DNA of 64,000 nt from Pseudomonas oryzihabitans (GCF_024652905.1 NZ_CP102428.1:1066501-1130500), one strand, 5' to 3'; positions 19,432-28,730 are shown, counted from the first letter of the stretch. Translations and numbers: made by a program. Notes: generated from the sequence alone by a model not told the origin.

Positions 19432-20616
19432 ATGGAACATACCTGGCGCTGGTTCGGCCCGCGCGATCCCATCTCCCTCGCCGATATCCGCCAGACCGGT
19501 GCCACCGGCATCGTCACGGCGCTGCACGAGATTCCCAATGGCGAGGTCTGGCCGGTAGCGGCCATCGCCGAGCGCAAGGCGCTGATCGAGGCGGCGGGTC
19601 TGAGCTGGTCGGTGGTGGAAAGCATCCCGGTGCACGAAGACATCAAGCGTGGCCTGCCGGGGCGCGAGCGCTACCTGGACAACTACCGGCAGAGCCTGCG
19701 CAACCTCGCCCAGTGCGGCATCGACGTGGTCTGCTACAACTTCATGCCGGTGCTGGACTGGACCCGTACCCAGCTGGCGCACCGGCTGCCCGACGGCGGC
19801 TGGGCGCTGCGATTCGATCAGGACGCCTTCGCCGCCTTCGACCTCTGCATCCTGCAGCGGGACGAGGCCGAAGCGGACTACTCCGCCGCGGAGATCGAAC
19901 GCGCGCGCCGCTATCACGACGGTCTCGACGCGGCCGGTCGCGAAGAGCTGGTACGCACCCTGATCGCAGGGCTACCCGGTGCCGAGGAAGGCTATTCGGT
20001 CGCCGACCTCCGACAGTTGCTGGCCACCTATGCCGGGATCGACGCCGCTCGCCTGCGTGAGCACCTGGCGGTCTTCCTGCAGGCCGTGGTGCCGGTGGCG
20101 GAGGAGGTGGGGATCCGACTGGGGGTGCATCCGGACGATCCACCCCGGCCGCTGCTGGGATTGCCCCGCGTGGTCTCCACCGCCGCCGACGCTCAGTGGC
20201 TGCTGGACGCGGTCCCCAGCCCGGCCAACGGCCTGACCTTCTGCACCGGCTCCTATGGCGTGCGCGCCGACAACGACTTGGTAGCCATGGCCCGCCAATT
20301 CGCCTCGCGCATTCACTTCGTCCACCTGCGGGCGACCCGCCGTGAGGCAGATCCACGCAGCTTCCATGAGGCCCATCATCTGGACGGCGACGTGGACATG
20401 GTGGGGGTGATCCGGGAATTGGTGCGCGAGGAGCATCGCCGCGAACGCGAAGGCGGGGCGCGCCTGCCGATGCGACCGGATCACGGTCACCAACTGCTGG
20501 ATGATCAGGGCCGACGGACCAATCCAGGTTACTCACTGATCGGCCGGCTCAAGGGGTTGGCGGAATTGCGCGGCGTGGAACAGGCCGTGCGGCGCCTGGA
20601 AGAGGAGAGACACTGA
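19432..20616 (+). CDS. uxuA: Mannonate dehydratase UxuA
   Basis: A 394-residue TIM-barrel enzyme of the UxuA family ([37 protein letters not shown], then [51 protein letters not shown]). It dehydrates D-mannonate to KDG in a Mn2+/Fe2+-dependent reaction. AAGGAG precedes the ATG, and its stop overlaps the start of the next dehydrogenase. It is not homologous to ManD, encoded 4 kb upstream in the same operon. Confidence 0.93.
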   Translation: MEHTWRWFGPRDPISLADIRQTGATGIVTALHEIPNGEVWPVAAIAERKALIEAAGLSWSVVESIPVHEDIKRGLPGRERYLDNYRQSLRNLAQCGIDVVCYNFMPVLDWTRTQLAHRLPDGGWALRFDQDAFAAFDLCILQRDEAEADYSAAEIERARRYHDGLDAAGREELVRTLIAGLPGAEEGYSVADLRQLLATYAGIDAARLREHLAVFLQAVVPVAEEVGIRLGVHPDDPPRPLLGLPRVVSTAADAQWLLDAVPSPANGLTFCTGSYGVRADNDLVAMARQFASRIHFVHLRATRREADPRSFHEAHHLDGDVDMVGVIRELVREEHRREREGGARLPMRPDHGHQLLDDQGRRTNPGYSLIGRLKGLAELRGVEQAVRRLEEERH

Positions 20617-21626
20617 TGTTGACCATCGTCTGTCAGGAGCCCGGTCTGCTGCGCGCCGAGCAGCGGGAGAAGCCCTCGCGTCGCCCGGGCGAAACCCTGG
20701 TGCGCATCGAGCGGGTCGGGGTGTGCGGCACCGACCTGCACATCTTTTCCGGCAATCAACCCTACCTGGATTATCCGCGGGTCATGGGCCACGAGATCTC
20801 CGCCACGGTGACCGAGACCGAAGCCGACTCGGGCCTCGCCGAGGGCGACCTGGTCTATGTGATGCCCTATTTGTCCTGTGGCGACTGCGTGGCCTGCCGC
20901 CAGGGCAAGACCAACTGCTGCACCCGCATCCAGGTCCTGGGCGTGCATTGCGATGGCGCCATGACCGGTTACCTGAGTCTGCCCCACAGCGCGCTGTTCC
21001 GTGCGGATGGCCTGGATGCCGACCAGGCTGCCATGGTGGAGTTTCTCGCCATTGGCGCCCATGCGGTGCGGCGCGGTGAGGTAGCCGCCCAGCAGCAGGT
21101 GCTGGTGGTGGGCGCCGGTCCCATCGGCATGGCGGTGGCATTGTTCGCCCACCTGCGCGGGGCGCGGGTGACGGTGCTGGACGGTCGTACCGATCGCCTG
21201 GCCTTCTGCGCCGAGCATCTTGGGGTGCAGGCAACGGTCGCGCTTGGCGAGGACGACGAGGCGCGCCTGCGCGACCTCACCGGCGGCGATTTCTTCGACG
21301 TGGTGTTCGACGCCACCGGTAATCCCCGTGCCATGGAGCGCGGCTTCGCCTTCATTGCCCATGGCGGCAAGTACGTGCTGGTGTCCATCGTCCAGGGCAA
21401 CCTGAGCTTTGCCGATCCGGAATTTCACAAGCGCGAGGCGACCCTGCTCGGTAGCCGCAACGCTACCGCCGAGGATTTCCGCCACGTGCACGATTGTCTC
21501 CGACGCGGGCTGGTACCCACCCAGGCATTGAATACCCACCGACTGCGCCTGGAGGAGGTGCCCGCGGCTTTCCCACCCTTGCTCGATCCTGCCGAGGGTG
21601 TGGTCAAGGCCCTCATCGAATGCTGA
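20616..21626 (+). CDS. Zinc-dependent dehydrogenase, L-galactonate 5-dehydrogenase-like
   Basis: A 336-residue medium-chain zinc dehydrogenase. It has CGTDLHIFSGNQPYLDYPRVMGHE, the structural-zinc segment CGDCVACRQGKTNCC, GAGPIGMAVALF, and the near-C-terminal FADPEFHKREATLLGSRNAT. These closely parallel E. coli LgoD (YjjN), which oxidises L-galactonate to D-tagaturonate. Its placement just before uxaA (altronate dehydratase) agrees with a route L-galactonate to tagaturonate to altronate to KDG. The intermediate tagaturonate reductase is not in the window. Confidence 0.82.
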   Translation: MLTIVCQEPGLLRAEQREKPSRRPGETLVRIERVGVCGTDLHIFSGNQPYLDYPRVMGHEISATVTETEADSGLAEGDLVYVMPYLSCGDCVACRQGKTNCCTRIQVLGVHCDGAMTGYLSLPHSALFRADGLDADQAAMVEFLAIGAHAVRRGEVAAQQQVLVVGAGPIGMAVALFAHLRGARVTVLDGRTDRLAFCAEHLGVQATVALGEDDEARLRDLTGGDFFDVVFDATGNPRAMERGFAFIAHGGKYVLVSIVQGNLSFADPEFHKREATLLGSRNATAEDFRHVHDCLRRGLVPTQALNTHRLRLEEVPAAFPPLLDPAEGVVKALIEC

Positions 21627-21639
21627 AGCGGAGACGGAC

Positions 21640-23196
21640 ATGGAACTGATCACCCGCAGCGGCGCCGCGGCGGCCACCCGCGCCACCCTGCGCCTGCATC
21701 CCCGAGACGATGTGCTCATCGCCCGCCAGCCACTGGTGCCGGGCCTGGAACTGCCGGAGGAAGGGGTGCAGGTTCGCGAACCTGTGCCTGCCGGTCACAA
21801 GGTTGCCGTGCGCCCTATAGCGGTGGGCGAGCCGGTACGACGCTATGGTCAGATCATCGGCTTCGCCCGCGAGGCCATCGCCGCCGGCAGCCACGTACAC
21901 GTGCACAACCTGGCCATGGGCGACTTCACCCGGGAGCATGCCTTCGGTATCGAGGCCCGTGGCGCACCGGCGCCCATCGAGCGCAGTTTCCTGGGGATCG
22001 TCCGGCCGGACGGGCGGGTGGCGACCCGCAACTACATCGGCATCCTCACCTCGGTGAACTGCTCGGCGACGGTGGCGCGAGCCGTGGCCGACCACTTCCG
22101 GCGCGACGTCCATCCCGAGGCGCTGCAGCCCTATCCCCATGTCGACGGCGTGGTGGCCCTGACCCATGGCGTCGGTTGTGGCATCGATACCCAGGGAGAG
22201 GGCATGGCGGTGCTGCGCCGTACCCTGGGCGGCTACGCGGCCCATGCCAATTTCGCCGCCGTGCTGTTCATCGGCCTGGGCTGCGAGGCCAACCAGATCT
22301 CCACGCTGCTGGCTGACCAGGGTCTCGCCGAGCATGCGGGGCTGCGCAGCCTCAACATCCAGGACAGCGGCGGTACCACCGCCACCGTTGCCCGCGGCAT
22401 TGAAGCCGTGAAAGCCCTGTTGCCTGCGGCCAACGAGGTGGAACGCGAACCGGTCAGCGCCCGGCATCTGATCCTTGGTCTGCAATGCGGCGGATCGGAC
22501 GGCTATTCAGGCATCAGTGCCAATCCGGCGCTGGGCCGCGCGGTGGATCTGCTGGTGGCCGCCGGCGGCACCGCGATCCTTTCGGAAACCCCGGAGATCT
22601 ACGGCGCCGAACACCTGCTCACTCGCCGCGCCGCCAGCCCCGCGGTAGGCGAGCGACTGGTGGAGCGCATCCGCTGGTGGGAAGACTACTGCGCTCGTGC
22701 TGGTGCCAGCCTGGACAACAATCCGTCGGCGGGCAACAAGGCCGGTGGCCTGACCACCATCTTGGAAAAATCCCTCGGCGCGGTGATCAAGGCCGGCTCC
22801 ACCGATCTCATGGCGGTCTACGGCTATGCCGAACCGGTGCGCAGTCCCGGTCTGGTGTTCATGGACACCCCCGGCTACGACCCGGTCTCGGCCACCGGCC
22901 AGGTGGCGGGCGGCGCCAACCTCATCGCCTTCACCACCGGGCGCGGTTCCGCCTATGGCTGTGCACCGACGCCATCGCTCAAGATCGCCACCAACACCCG
23001 CCTGTGGGAGAGTCAGCGCGACGATATGGACGTGGATTGCGGCGGCCTGGTGGACGGCAGCACCACCCTGGAAGAGCGCGGCGCCTTCATCTTCGAACGC
23101 CTGCTCGCTCTGGCCTCGGGCGAGCGCAGTCGCAGCGAGTTGCATGGCTATGGGCAGAACGAGTTCGTGCCTTGGCAACTGGGTGCCACGACCTGA
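21640..23196 (+). CDS. uxaA: Altronate dehydratase (UxaA family)
   Basis: A 518-residue UxaA/GarD family dehydratase. An N-terminal SAF domain (about 20-95) precedes the altronate/galactarate dehydratase core (FLGIVRPDGRVATRNYIGI, THGVGCGID, GLQCGGSDGYSGISANPALG, DNNPSAGNKAGGLTTILEKSLG). It converts D-altronate to KDG, which KdgK phosphorylates. The frame extends back to 21598, but the ATG at 21640, 13 bases after the preceding stop, gives a normal N-terminus. Last gene of the hexuronate operon. Confidence 0.87.
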   Translation: MELITRSGAAAATRATLRLHPRDDVLIARQPLVPGLELPEEGVQVREPVPAGHKVAVRPIAVGEPVRRYGQIIGFAREAIAAGSHVHVHNLAMGDFTREHAFGIEARGAPAPIERSFLGIVRPDGRVATRNYIGILTSVNCSATVARAVADHFRRDVHPEALQPYPHVDGVVALTHGVGCGIDTQGEGMAVLRRTLGGYAAHANFAAVLFIGLGCEANQISTLLADQGLAEHAGLRSLNIQDSGGTTATVARGIEAVKALLPAANEVEREPVSARHLILGLQCGGSDGYSGISANPALGRAVDLLVAAGGTAILSETPEIYGAEHLLTRRAASPAVGERLVERIRWWEDYCARAGASLDNNPSAGNKAGGLTTILEKSLGAVIKAGSTDLMAVYGYAEPVRSPGLVFMDTPGYDPVSATGQVAGGANLIAFTTGRGSAYGCAPTPSLKIATNTRLWESQRDDMDVDCGGLVDGSTTLEERGAFIFERLLALASGERSRSELHGYGQNEFVPWQLGATT

Positions 23197-23282
23197 GCGC
23201 AGCCTATGGGGGCGGTGGTCACATCGACGTGACCCAGGTGCGGCTCGGGGCTGCACGGGTCAATCAAGCGAACGGAAACGGC

Positions 23283-23307
23283 CGCCCCGGTCCTGCTGAC
23301 CGGGGCG
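23283..23307. terminator. GC-rich hairpin between convergent uxaA and proQ
   Basis: CGCCCCGGTC pairs with GACCGGGGCG around a five-base loop. There is no T-run on either strand, but its place between convergent genes suggests a bidirectional transcription stop. Confidence 0.5.
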
Positions 23308-23363
23308 CCTGTCAGGTCGCGCGCCGTTGGGAGCCGTGTCCCGGATCAGGCGCGGAGCTGCCG

Positions 23364-23909
23364 TCAGGCCGAGGCGTCATCCACCGGAGCGGCGACGGCT
23401 GCGGCCGCTTCACCCTCGGCGGGCGCGGCGGTTTCCGCCTTGGTCTTGGCCTGCTCACGGCGGGCCTGGGCGCGCTGGCGGCGTGCCTGCTGCTTGGCAT
23501 AGACCGCCTGAGAGGCGGTCACGGTGCCGGCTGGCTGGCCATCCAGATCCAGGCGTGGGGCGTTTTCGGTCATGGCCGCCCAGTAGCGGGTGCCGCGACA
23601 CCAGGTGGCGATCGACTGCTTGAGCTGGTCACCGGTGATGCCCAGGCGCTCCAGGTGCTGCTCGGCGTCCTTGAGGATGCCTTCCTTGAGCGGCACCTTG
23701 GGTGCGGGATTGACCGGGAAGGCCAGCGGGAAGTGCTTTTGCAGCCGGCGGATGCCTTCGACCACCGGATCCTGCTCGCGTGGCTTCTGCTCGCGGGGCT
23801 TGGCTTTCGGTGAAGGTCTCCGCGCCGGCCGCTCATTGCTCTCGGTCTTTACCTGCGCTTTTTCGGCCCGCAGGCGGTCGCGTAGTTCAGCTAGTTGCTC
23901 AAAGCCCAT
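23364..23909 (-). CDS. proQ: ProQ/FinO-domain RNA chaperone
   Basis: A 181-residue basic protein. A charged, Arg/Lys-rich N-terminal arm leads to a ProQ/FinO domain at about residues 45-145 (LQKHFPLAFPVNPAPKVPLKEGILKDAEQHL, ATWCRGTRYWAAM, ASQAVYAKQQARRQRAQAR). A low-complexity Ala-rich tail follows. FinO-domain proteins bind structured sRNAs and mRNA 3' ends. E. coli ProQ also has a C-terminal Tudor-like domain, which is absent here, as in the shorter pseudomonad forms. Confidence 0.85.
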   Translation of the reverse strand: MGFEQLAELRDRLRAEKAQVKTESNERPARRPSPKAKPREQKPREQDPVVEGIRRLQKHFPLAFPVNPAPKVPLKEGILKDAEQHLERLGITGDQLKQSIATWCRGTRYWAAMTENAPRLDLDGQPAGTVTASQAVYAKQQARRQRAQARREQAKTKAETAAPAEGEAAAAVAAPVDDASA

Positions 23910-24234
23910 CGTTCAGCTCACCGCTCCAAATAGAATTCACGTGCAAGGGTAACCCATGCCGGGCTTGGACCGCGCCGATTGCAGATTGGCACGGCCAAGG
24001 CTGGCGGTCCGTCATTCTAAGGGGTGGTTCGCCACTCGTGCATCCTTGGAAGCGTCATTCCCGGCGGATGGTGTGCCCTCCTGGGCGTTTTCCGGGTCCT
24101 GTACGAAAGTCGCCGAGCGAAGGGGAGGCGAGGTGAAAAAAGCTGAAGAAGCGCAGTTTACGTGCGGTAAATGAGCATTTCGAAGCGTTTTTCAACGAAG
24201 CATCGCCAATGCGCAGGCACTTCTCGTACTGGAC
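23910..24234. other. Gap with no recognised gene
   Basis: About 325 bases between the proQ start and the 3' end of the ALDH remnant. I see no coding signature. It presumably holds the proQ promoter on the minus strand. Confidence 0.5.
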
Positions 24235-24760
24235 CTAGCCGCCTCCGGTCAGGCGCGACACCCACTGCGCCAGCCGCAGCTTGAACGGCGAATAGGGCGG
24301 CAGCAGCAGACGAACGGCCAGCAGCGGACCGGCGGCGAGCACGCTACGCTCGTGGGAAAAGGTGCGAAAACCCGCCTGGCCATGGGCGCTGCCGCTGCCG
24401 GAGTGATTGACACCGCCAAAGGGCAGGTGCAGTTGGGTGTACTGCTGCATGCACAGATTCAGGCCGATACTGCCGGAACTGGTGCGGGCGACGACCCGCC
24501 GCTGCACCGCGCGATCGCGACTCCAGAGATAGAGTGCCAGGGGCTTGGCGCCGGCATCGATGCGCTGCAGCACCTCCTCCAGATCGTCATAGGCGATCAC
24601 CGGCAAGAGCGGACCGAAGAGTTCCTGGCTGTCCAGGGGCTGTCGATGGCCGAGCAGTCCAGCAGGGTCGGTGCCAGGTAACGCCCGGCCGCATCGTGCG
24701 CGCCGCCGTGGATCAACCGCGCGCCGGCGGCCTGGGCCTGGTCGAGCAGCCCGCAGAGGG
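24235..24760 (-). pseudogene. Decayed aldehyde dehydrogenase (C-terminal remnant)
   Basis: The minus strand encodes the C-terminal third of an ALDH-superfamily protein of the coniferyl-aldehyde dehydrogenase type: QELFGPLLPVIAYDD, IGLNLCMQQYTQLHLPFGG, NHSGSGSAHGQAGF and FSHERSVL. The preceding piece (LLDQAQAAGARLIHGG ... YLAPTLLDCSAIDSPW, about 24625-24740) is in another frame, so a one-base deletion lies near 24630. Neither the glutamate nor the cysteine active-site regions are found upstream, so the N-terminal two thirds are missing. Not functional as an enzyme. Confidence 0.82.
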
Positions 24761-25019
24761 CAGGGAGGGGGCGACTCGGAGACGACGGCAGTATTCAGCC
24801 TGGACGCGGCCAGCGCCAGCCGCACCGAGTTCGAGCAGGGCCAGCAAGGCGCTGGTCTGATCGCGGTGCCCTGCAACCAGAGCCTGCCGCACCCTGGCGG
24901 CCATGCTCAGCGAGCATCTGGGGCGCCTGCGCGACGGCTGAATCTTTCGCCGGCCGGTGCGGGCATCCGGCCATGGCCTGGTTCAGAATCCAGGGCTTCC
25001 CGCCACTGCCGAGGCCGTC

Positions 25020-25589
25020 ATGCCTGACCTGGATATCAGTCGCTTTATCGCCGCCTGGCCCAGCCTGGGCCTGGAGCCCGCTCTGCCCTGGACGATCACC
25101 AGCGCCTGTGAGCACCACGTCCGGGTGCTGCTGGCGCGGCTCGGTCCCGGCTATCGCCGCGAGGGCGACAACGCCATCCACGAGACGGCGGTGGTGGAGC
25201 CCGGTGCCGTGCTCAAGGGACCAGTCATCGTCGGTCCCGGCACCCTGGTGGCCGCGGGCGCTTATCTGCGCGGGGGCGTCCGTCTCGGCAGCCACTGCGT
25301 GGTAGGCCCGGCCTGTGAGCTGAAGAGCAGCCTGTTGCTGGACGGCAGCAAGCTCGCCCACTTCAACTTCGTCGGGGATTCGCTGATCGGCAGTGGGGTG
25401 AATCTGGAGGCGGGTGCCATCGTCGCCAACTACCGCAACGAAAGTGACGGCGCGCTCATCCGCATCCGCCACGGTGACCAGGTGATCGACACCGGGGTGG
25501 TCAAGTTCGGCGCCCTGATCGGCGACGGCTGCCGGCTGGGCGCCAATGCGGTCATCGCGCCGGGCGCCCTGCTACCGTCAGGCACCTGA
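25020..25589 (+). CDS. Left-handed beta-helix (hexapeptide repeat) acyl/nucleotidyl-transferase-like protein
   Basis: A 189-residue protein dominated by hexapeptide repeats (IHETAVVEPGAVLKGPVIVGPG, VRLGSHCVVGPACELKSS, LIGSGVNLEAGAIVAN, LIGDGCRLGANAVIAPGALLP). This is the left-handed beta-helix seen in the C-terminal half of GlmU-like enzymes. No N-terminal nucleotidyltransferase domain is present, and an acyltransferase or sugar-nucleotide role is only inferred from fold. The frame extends to 24957, but the ATG at 25020 gives a sensible start. It converges on the isochorismatase gene. Confidence 0.75.
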   Translation: MPDLDISRFIAAWPSLGLEPALPWTITSACEHHVRVLLARLGPGYRREGDNAIHETAVVEPGAVLKGPVIVGPGTLVAAGAYLRGGVRLGSHCVVGPACELKSSLLLDGSKLAHFNFVGDSLIGSGVNLEAGAIVANYRNESDGALIRIRHGDQVIDTGVVKFGALIGDGCRLGANAVIAPGALLPSGT

Positions 25590-25651
25590 GTCGTGCGGCT
25601 GGGGCTGATCGACCAGGGGGTGCCGGACGCCGCCGCGGGCGCGGCGCCCTC

Positions 25652-26200
25652 TCAGTCGGCGAGATAGGCGTCGGTGGCTTCCAGGGTCGCATAGGCGAAG
25701 GCCAGCGCCGCCATCAGGGCGGCATGCACCTGGGCCGCCGGCACCCTGACGCCCCCGAACTCCAGATCCAGGGTGGCGCAGGCGTCGTGGATCACGGTCA
25801 CGGCGTACCCCATGTCGGCTGCGGCGCGCACGCCGGCGTCGATACACATATGGCTCATGGCACCCACCACCACCAAGGACTCGATACCGCGCTGGTCCAG
25901 CAGTTGTTTCAGGTTGGTTTCGCGAAAGGCGTTGGGATAGTGCTTCACCACCACCGGCTCGCCGGCCTGGGGCACGACGGTGGCCTGGATCTCGATGCCG
26001 TCGCTGCCGGGCACGAAGATCGGCGCCTCGGCGCTGAGCGATTGATGCTGCACATGGACCACCGGAACGCCCTGGTCACGGGCGTGGGCGATGATCCGGG
26101 CGGCATTGGCGACTGCGGTCTCGATACCGGTAAGGGGCAATTTGCCGGTGGGGAGGTATTCGTTCTGCAGATCGATGACGACAACGGCGTGCTTGCTCAT
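25652..26200 (-). CDS. Isochorismatase-family cysteine hydrolase
   Basis: A 182-residue alpha/beta hydrolase of the isochorismatase/nicotinamidase fold with the complete catalytic triad D10 (VVIDLQNEY), K86 (VVKHYPNAF) and C119 (MSHMCIDAG). Family members hydrolyse isochorismate, nicotinamide, N-carbamoyl compounds and other amides. Nothing here fixes the substrate. It is divergent from a GlxA-type AraC regulator, which probably controls it. Confidence 0.85.
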   Translation of the reverse strand: MSKHAVVVIDLQNEYLPTGKLPLTGIETAVANAARIIAHARDQGVPVVHVQHQSLSAEAPIFVPGSDGIEIQATVVPQAGEPVVVKHYPNAFRETNLKQLLDQRGIESLVVVGAMSHMCIDAGVRAAADMGYAVTVIHDACATLDLEFGGVRVPAAQVHAALMAALAFAYATLEATDAYLAD

Positions 26201-26307
26201 GTCCAGCTCCTCGGAAGATGCTTCGGCTTTCAGGTCCGGCCATGATTGGCCAGCCCCGCCTTCCGGCGAAGGGGCGCGGCCGACAACTTCAGGGGTGCCA
26301 GCGACAC

Positions 26308-27294
26308 ATGCACGATCAACCGCCGATCGAACTCGGTCTGCTGCTCTATCCGGGTGTGCAACTGGCGACGGTGCACGGCCTCACCGATCTGTTCGAGATC
26401 GCCGGGCGCTTCACGGGCACCGCGGAGGATGCCGAGCGGCCCCGCTTGCGGGTCAGCCACTGGCGGCTGGAGGAGGGCGACGCGGCGCCCAGGCGGGTCT
26501 ACGACTCCTTACCCGCAACGAGCGGCTCACCCAACGTGCTGATCCTGCCGCCCAGTCTGGCGGAGCCGATCACACCGGCTGCGGCCGCGCCCTATCGTGA
26601 CTGGCTGCGCCAGCAGCATGGCGCGGGCGTGCGTCTGGCCTCGATCTGCGCCGGCGCCTTTCTGCTGGCGGAAACCGGTCTGCTCGACGGCCGCACCGCC
26701 ACCACCCACTGGCTCCATGTCGAGCGCTTCGCCGCCCGTTTCCCCAGGGTAGATCTAGAAGCTGATCAACTGCTCATCGATGGCGAGGACCTCGTCACCG
26801 CCGGCGGTCTCATGGCCTGGACCGACCTCGGCCTGCGCCTGGTCGATCGCTACCTGGGCGCCAAGCACATGCTCAACACCGCGCGCATCCTGGTCATCGA
26901 CCCGCCGGGGCGACAGCAGCGTTACTACAGCGCCTTTTCGCCGCGCCTGAGCCATGGCGACAGCGCCGTCCTCGCCGTGCAGGAGTGGCTGCAGGAAACC
27001 GGCGCCCAGGACCTCGCCCTGGACACCCTGGCCCAGCGCGCCGGACTCGAACCGCGCACCTTGCTGCGCCGCTTTCGCCAGGCCACCGGCATGACCACCA
27101 CCGCTTACGGCCAGCAAGTGCGCGTCGGGCGCGCCCGGGAATTGCTGCAGACCAGCCGGCTGCCCCTCGAACGGGTCGCCTGGGAGGTGGGCTACAGCGA
27201 TCCGGGGGCTTTCAGAAAGGTGTTCACCCGCGTCGTTGGGCTGAGCCCGGGAGATTATCGGCGGCGGTTCGGGGGTGTTGCGGGCGGGCGGTGA
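26308..27294 (+). CDS. GlxA-family AraC-type transcriptional regulator
   Basis: A 328-residue regulator. The N-terminal DJ-1/PfpI-like domain ([24 protein letters not shown] ... [26 protein letters not shown]) is joined to a C-terminal AraC DNA-binding domain ([24 protein letters not shown] ... [22 protein letters not shown]). The ATG at 26308 is preferred over the longer frame from 26218 because it starts just before the conserved domain; AGGGG lies upstream. It is divergent from the isochorismatase-like hydrolase, a common regulator-target layout. Confidence 0.87.
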   Translation: MHDQPPIELGLLLYPGVQLATVHGLTDLFEIAGRFTGTAEDAERPRLRVSHWRLEEGDAAPRRVYDSLPATSGSPNVLILPPSLAEPITPAAAAPYRDWLRQQHGAGVRLASICAGAFLLAETGLLDGRTATTHWLHVERFAARFPRVDLEADQLLIDGEDLVTAGGLMAWTDLGLRLVDRYLGAKHMLNTARILVIDPPGRQQRYYSAFSPRLSHGDSAVLAVQEWLQETGAQDLALDTLAQRAGLEPRTLLRRFRQATGMTTTAYGQQVRVGRARELLQTSRLPLERVAWEVGYSDPGAFRKVFTRVVGLSPGDYRRRFGGVAGGR

Positions 27295-27396
27295 GGTAAT
27301 CGATCTATAGCTAACGACCGTTGGATCTTGCTTGAAGCTCTGGCGTGAGAAAATTTCTGAGCTCGCCTTGAGTCATGCCATGGATCTGAGGCACAC

Positions 27397-27433
27397 CTAG
27401 CGGCTAGCCGCTAGCCGCTAGCCGCTAGCCGCT
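27397..27433. repeat. Palindromic 7-bp tandem repeat (CTAGCCG)
   Basis: Four perfect copies of CTAGCCG at 27404-27431 follow a variant CTAGCGG (27397-27403). The first 18 bases of the array form a perfect palindrome, so it can fold on itself. It marks the left edge of the AT-rich islet. Confidence 0.85.
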
Positions 27434-27469
27434 CCGAGCCTGAGACCTGCTGCTGCGCAACCTGATTGA

Positions 27470-28003
27470 TTAACTAGATGCCAGATACGGAAGGATATCT
27501 TCGAGAGCGCTCAACCTAGGCGCTTGGGATGCGAGGCTTCTGCCTTCGCACCACGGGTAGTCGAGGGTGCGCAGCCAATCCATCAAGGGTTCCAATTCGT
27601 AGACAGGCCCTGTTTGCATGCGATCTATACGAATATGCAGATAGGTTACATGCCCACTTTCAGAATCAAATGACCACTCGTACAGCCCGCAGCCGATGCG
27701 TACTTCCTTTGAGTCTTTGGCGGACATCCCGACCAGCCACCGGGAGGTATGAGATGTCGCCCTTTTCAGGGGAGCATCTCCGATGCAAAAGGTGTATATG
27801 TTTTCATATGTTTGATTGAAGCGCCGCACTAATGTCTCAGAAATATCGGGCAAGCCGTATAGGACGCCAGGAAAAGAAATATTTTTTGTATTGATGGTCA
27901 AGGCTGCTGTGGCGTTAACGTCAAATGCGTGTCGTAGTAGGTCAGGTCGATTTTCGTCCTTCGCTCGAATGTAGTTTTCGATGCTACAGCGTCTGGAATT
28001 CAT
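27470..28003 (-). CDS. NTF2/SnoaL-like domain protein, function unknown
   Basis: A 177-residue protein with the layout of a SnoaL-like (NTF2 fold) polypeptide. The N-terminal helix IENYIRAKDENRPDLLRHAFDVNAT and later beta strands (SRWLVGMSAKDSKEVRIGCGLYEWSF, YLHIRIDRM) are typical of this cone-shaped fold. No catalytic residues can be assigned. AAGGA lies 7 bases before the ATG. AT-richer than the core genome. Probably co-transcribed with the EamA-like gene upstream. Confidence 0.7.
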   Translation of the reverse strand: MNSRRCSIENYIRAKDENRPDLLRHAFDVNATAALTINTKNISFPGVLYGLPDISETLVRRFNQTYENIYTFCIGDAPLKRATSHTSRWLVGMSAKDSKEVRIGCGLYEWSFDSESGHVTYLHIRIDRMQTGPVYELEPLMDWLRTLDYPWCEGRSLASQAPRLSALEDILPYLASS

Positions 28004-28031
28004 AGGCTTGTCCTTGGAGGTCCATGCTGAA

Positions 28032-28567
28032 TTATTCAGTGGCTTGGTTGGTAGGTGCGCTGGAGGTGTTTCCTTGTGTTGACGTCTGAGTAGCTACGGC
28101 ATCTAGTTTTTGTGCGGTTTCACTGTTTTGATAGCCGGTTAGGACTACACCGAACAGGCAAAGAATTAATCCGGCTGCATTGATGGTAGAAATATTTTCT
28201 TTTAGAAATATAATTCCAATAAAAGCCAGGATAACGTTGACAGCCGTCCCGGTTAGGATATTTCCGGTGCTTAGGCTCCAGCCGCTTCTATACATGAGAA
28301 GAAAGCCCAGTCCATCAGCAGGATACAGAGGGCAATTCCTGCTTGTAGTCCATTCAGTTGTCTTATGCTAGTGCGTAATATGTCACTCCCTATGAAGAAT
28401 GGCAGAAAGAATGCAGTCAGAATCACGATAGCTATATAGATTCCCAAGATGGAGACCAGAGGATTGACCCCTTCGGGGATTCTCTTCATCAAGGTGTGAT
28501 AGCCTATGGTCCCGGATATGGCAAGGACCGCGGAGAAGTAGAAAAGTGGATACTCTTTTCCAGTCAT
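28032..28567 (-). pseudogene. Frameshifted EamA/DMT-type membrane protein
   Basis: Two overlapping minus-strand frames (28567 to 28271, and 28295 to 28032) together encode one hydrophobic protein of about 178 residues with four to five membrane segments. The first reads LFYFSAVLAISGTIGYHTLMKRIPEG ... ALCILLMDWAFF; the second continues LMYRSGWSLSTG ... NVILAFIGIIFLKE ... GLILCLFGVVLTGY. One base is missing near 28290-28297; restoring it rejoins the frames. The single EamA-like half suggests a small drug/metabolite transporter. AAGGA precedes the ATG. Real loss or sequencing error cannot be told apart here. Confidence 0.75.
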
Positions 28568-28730
28568 TGGTTTTCCTTGCGAAGCGTGGCTTAGGTAAAC
28601 TAAAAGTCCAGTAATAGTGGGGCTCGCGAAAGGAAGTACATGCCCCTATTTATCTTGCTTTGCTGTGATATTAGTGGCAATTTATTTGAAATTAACCTGA
28701 CTAAGTTTTTCTTATCGACAGGGGTGGAGC

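Noticed and set aside
27397-27433. Short repeat array considered as a CRISPR
   Set aside because: Units are 7 bp and contiguous with no spacers and no cas genes nearby.
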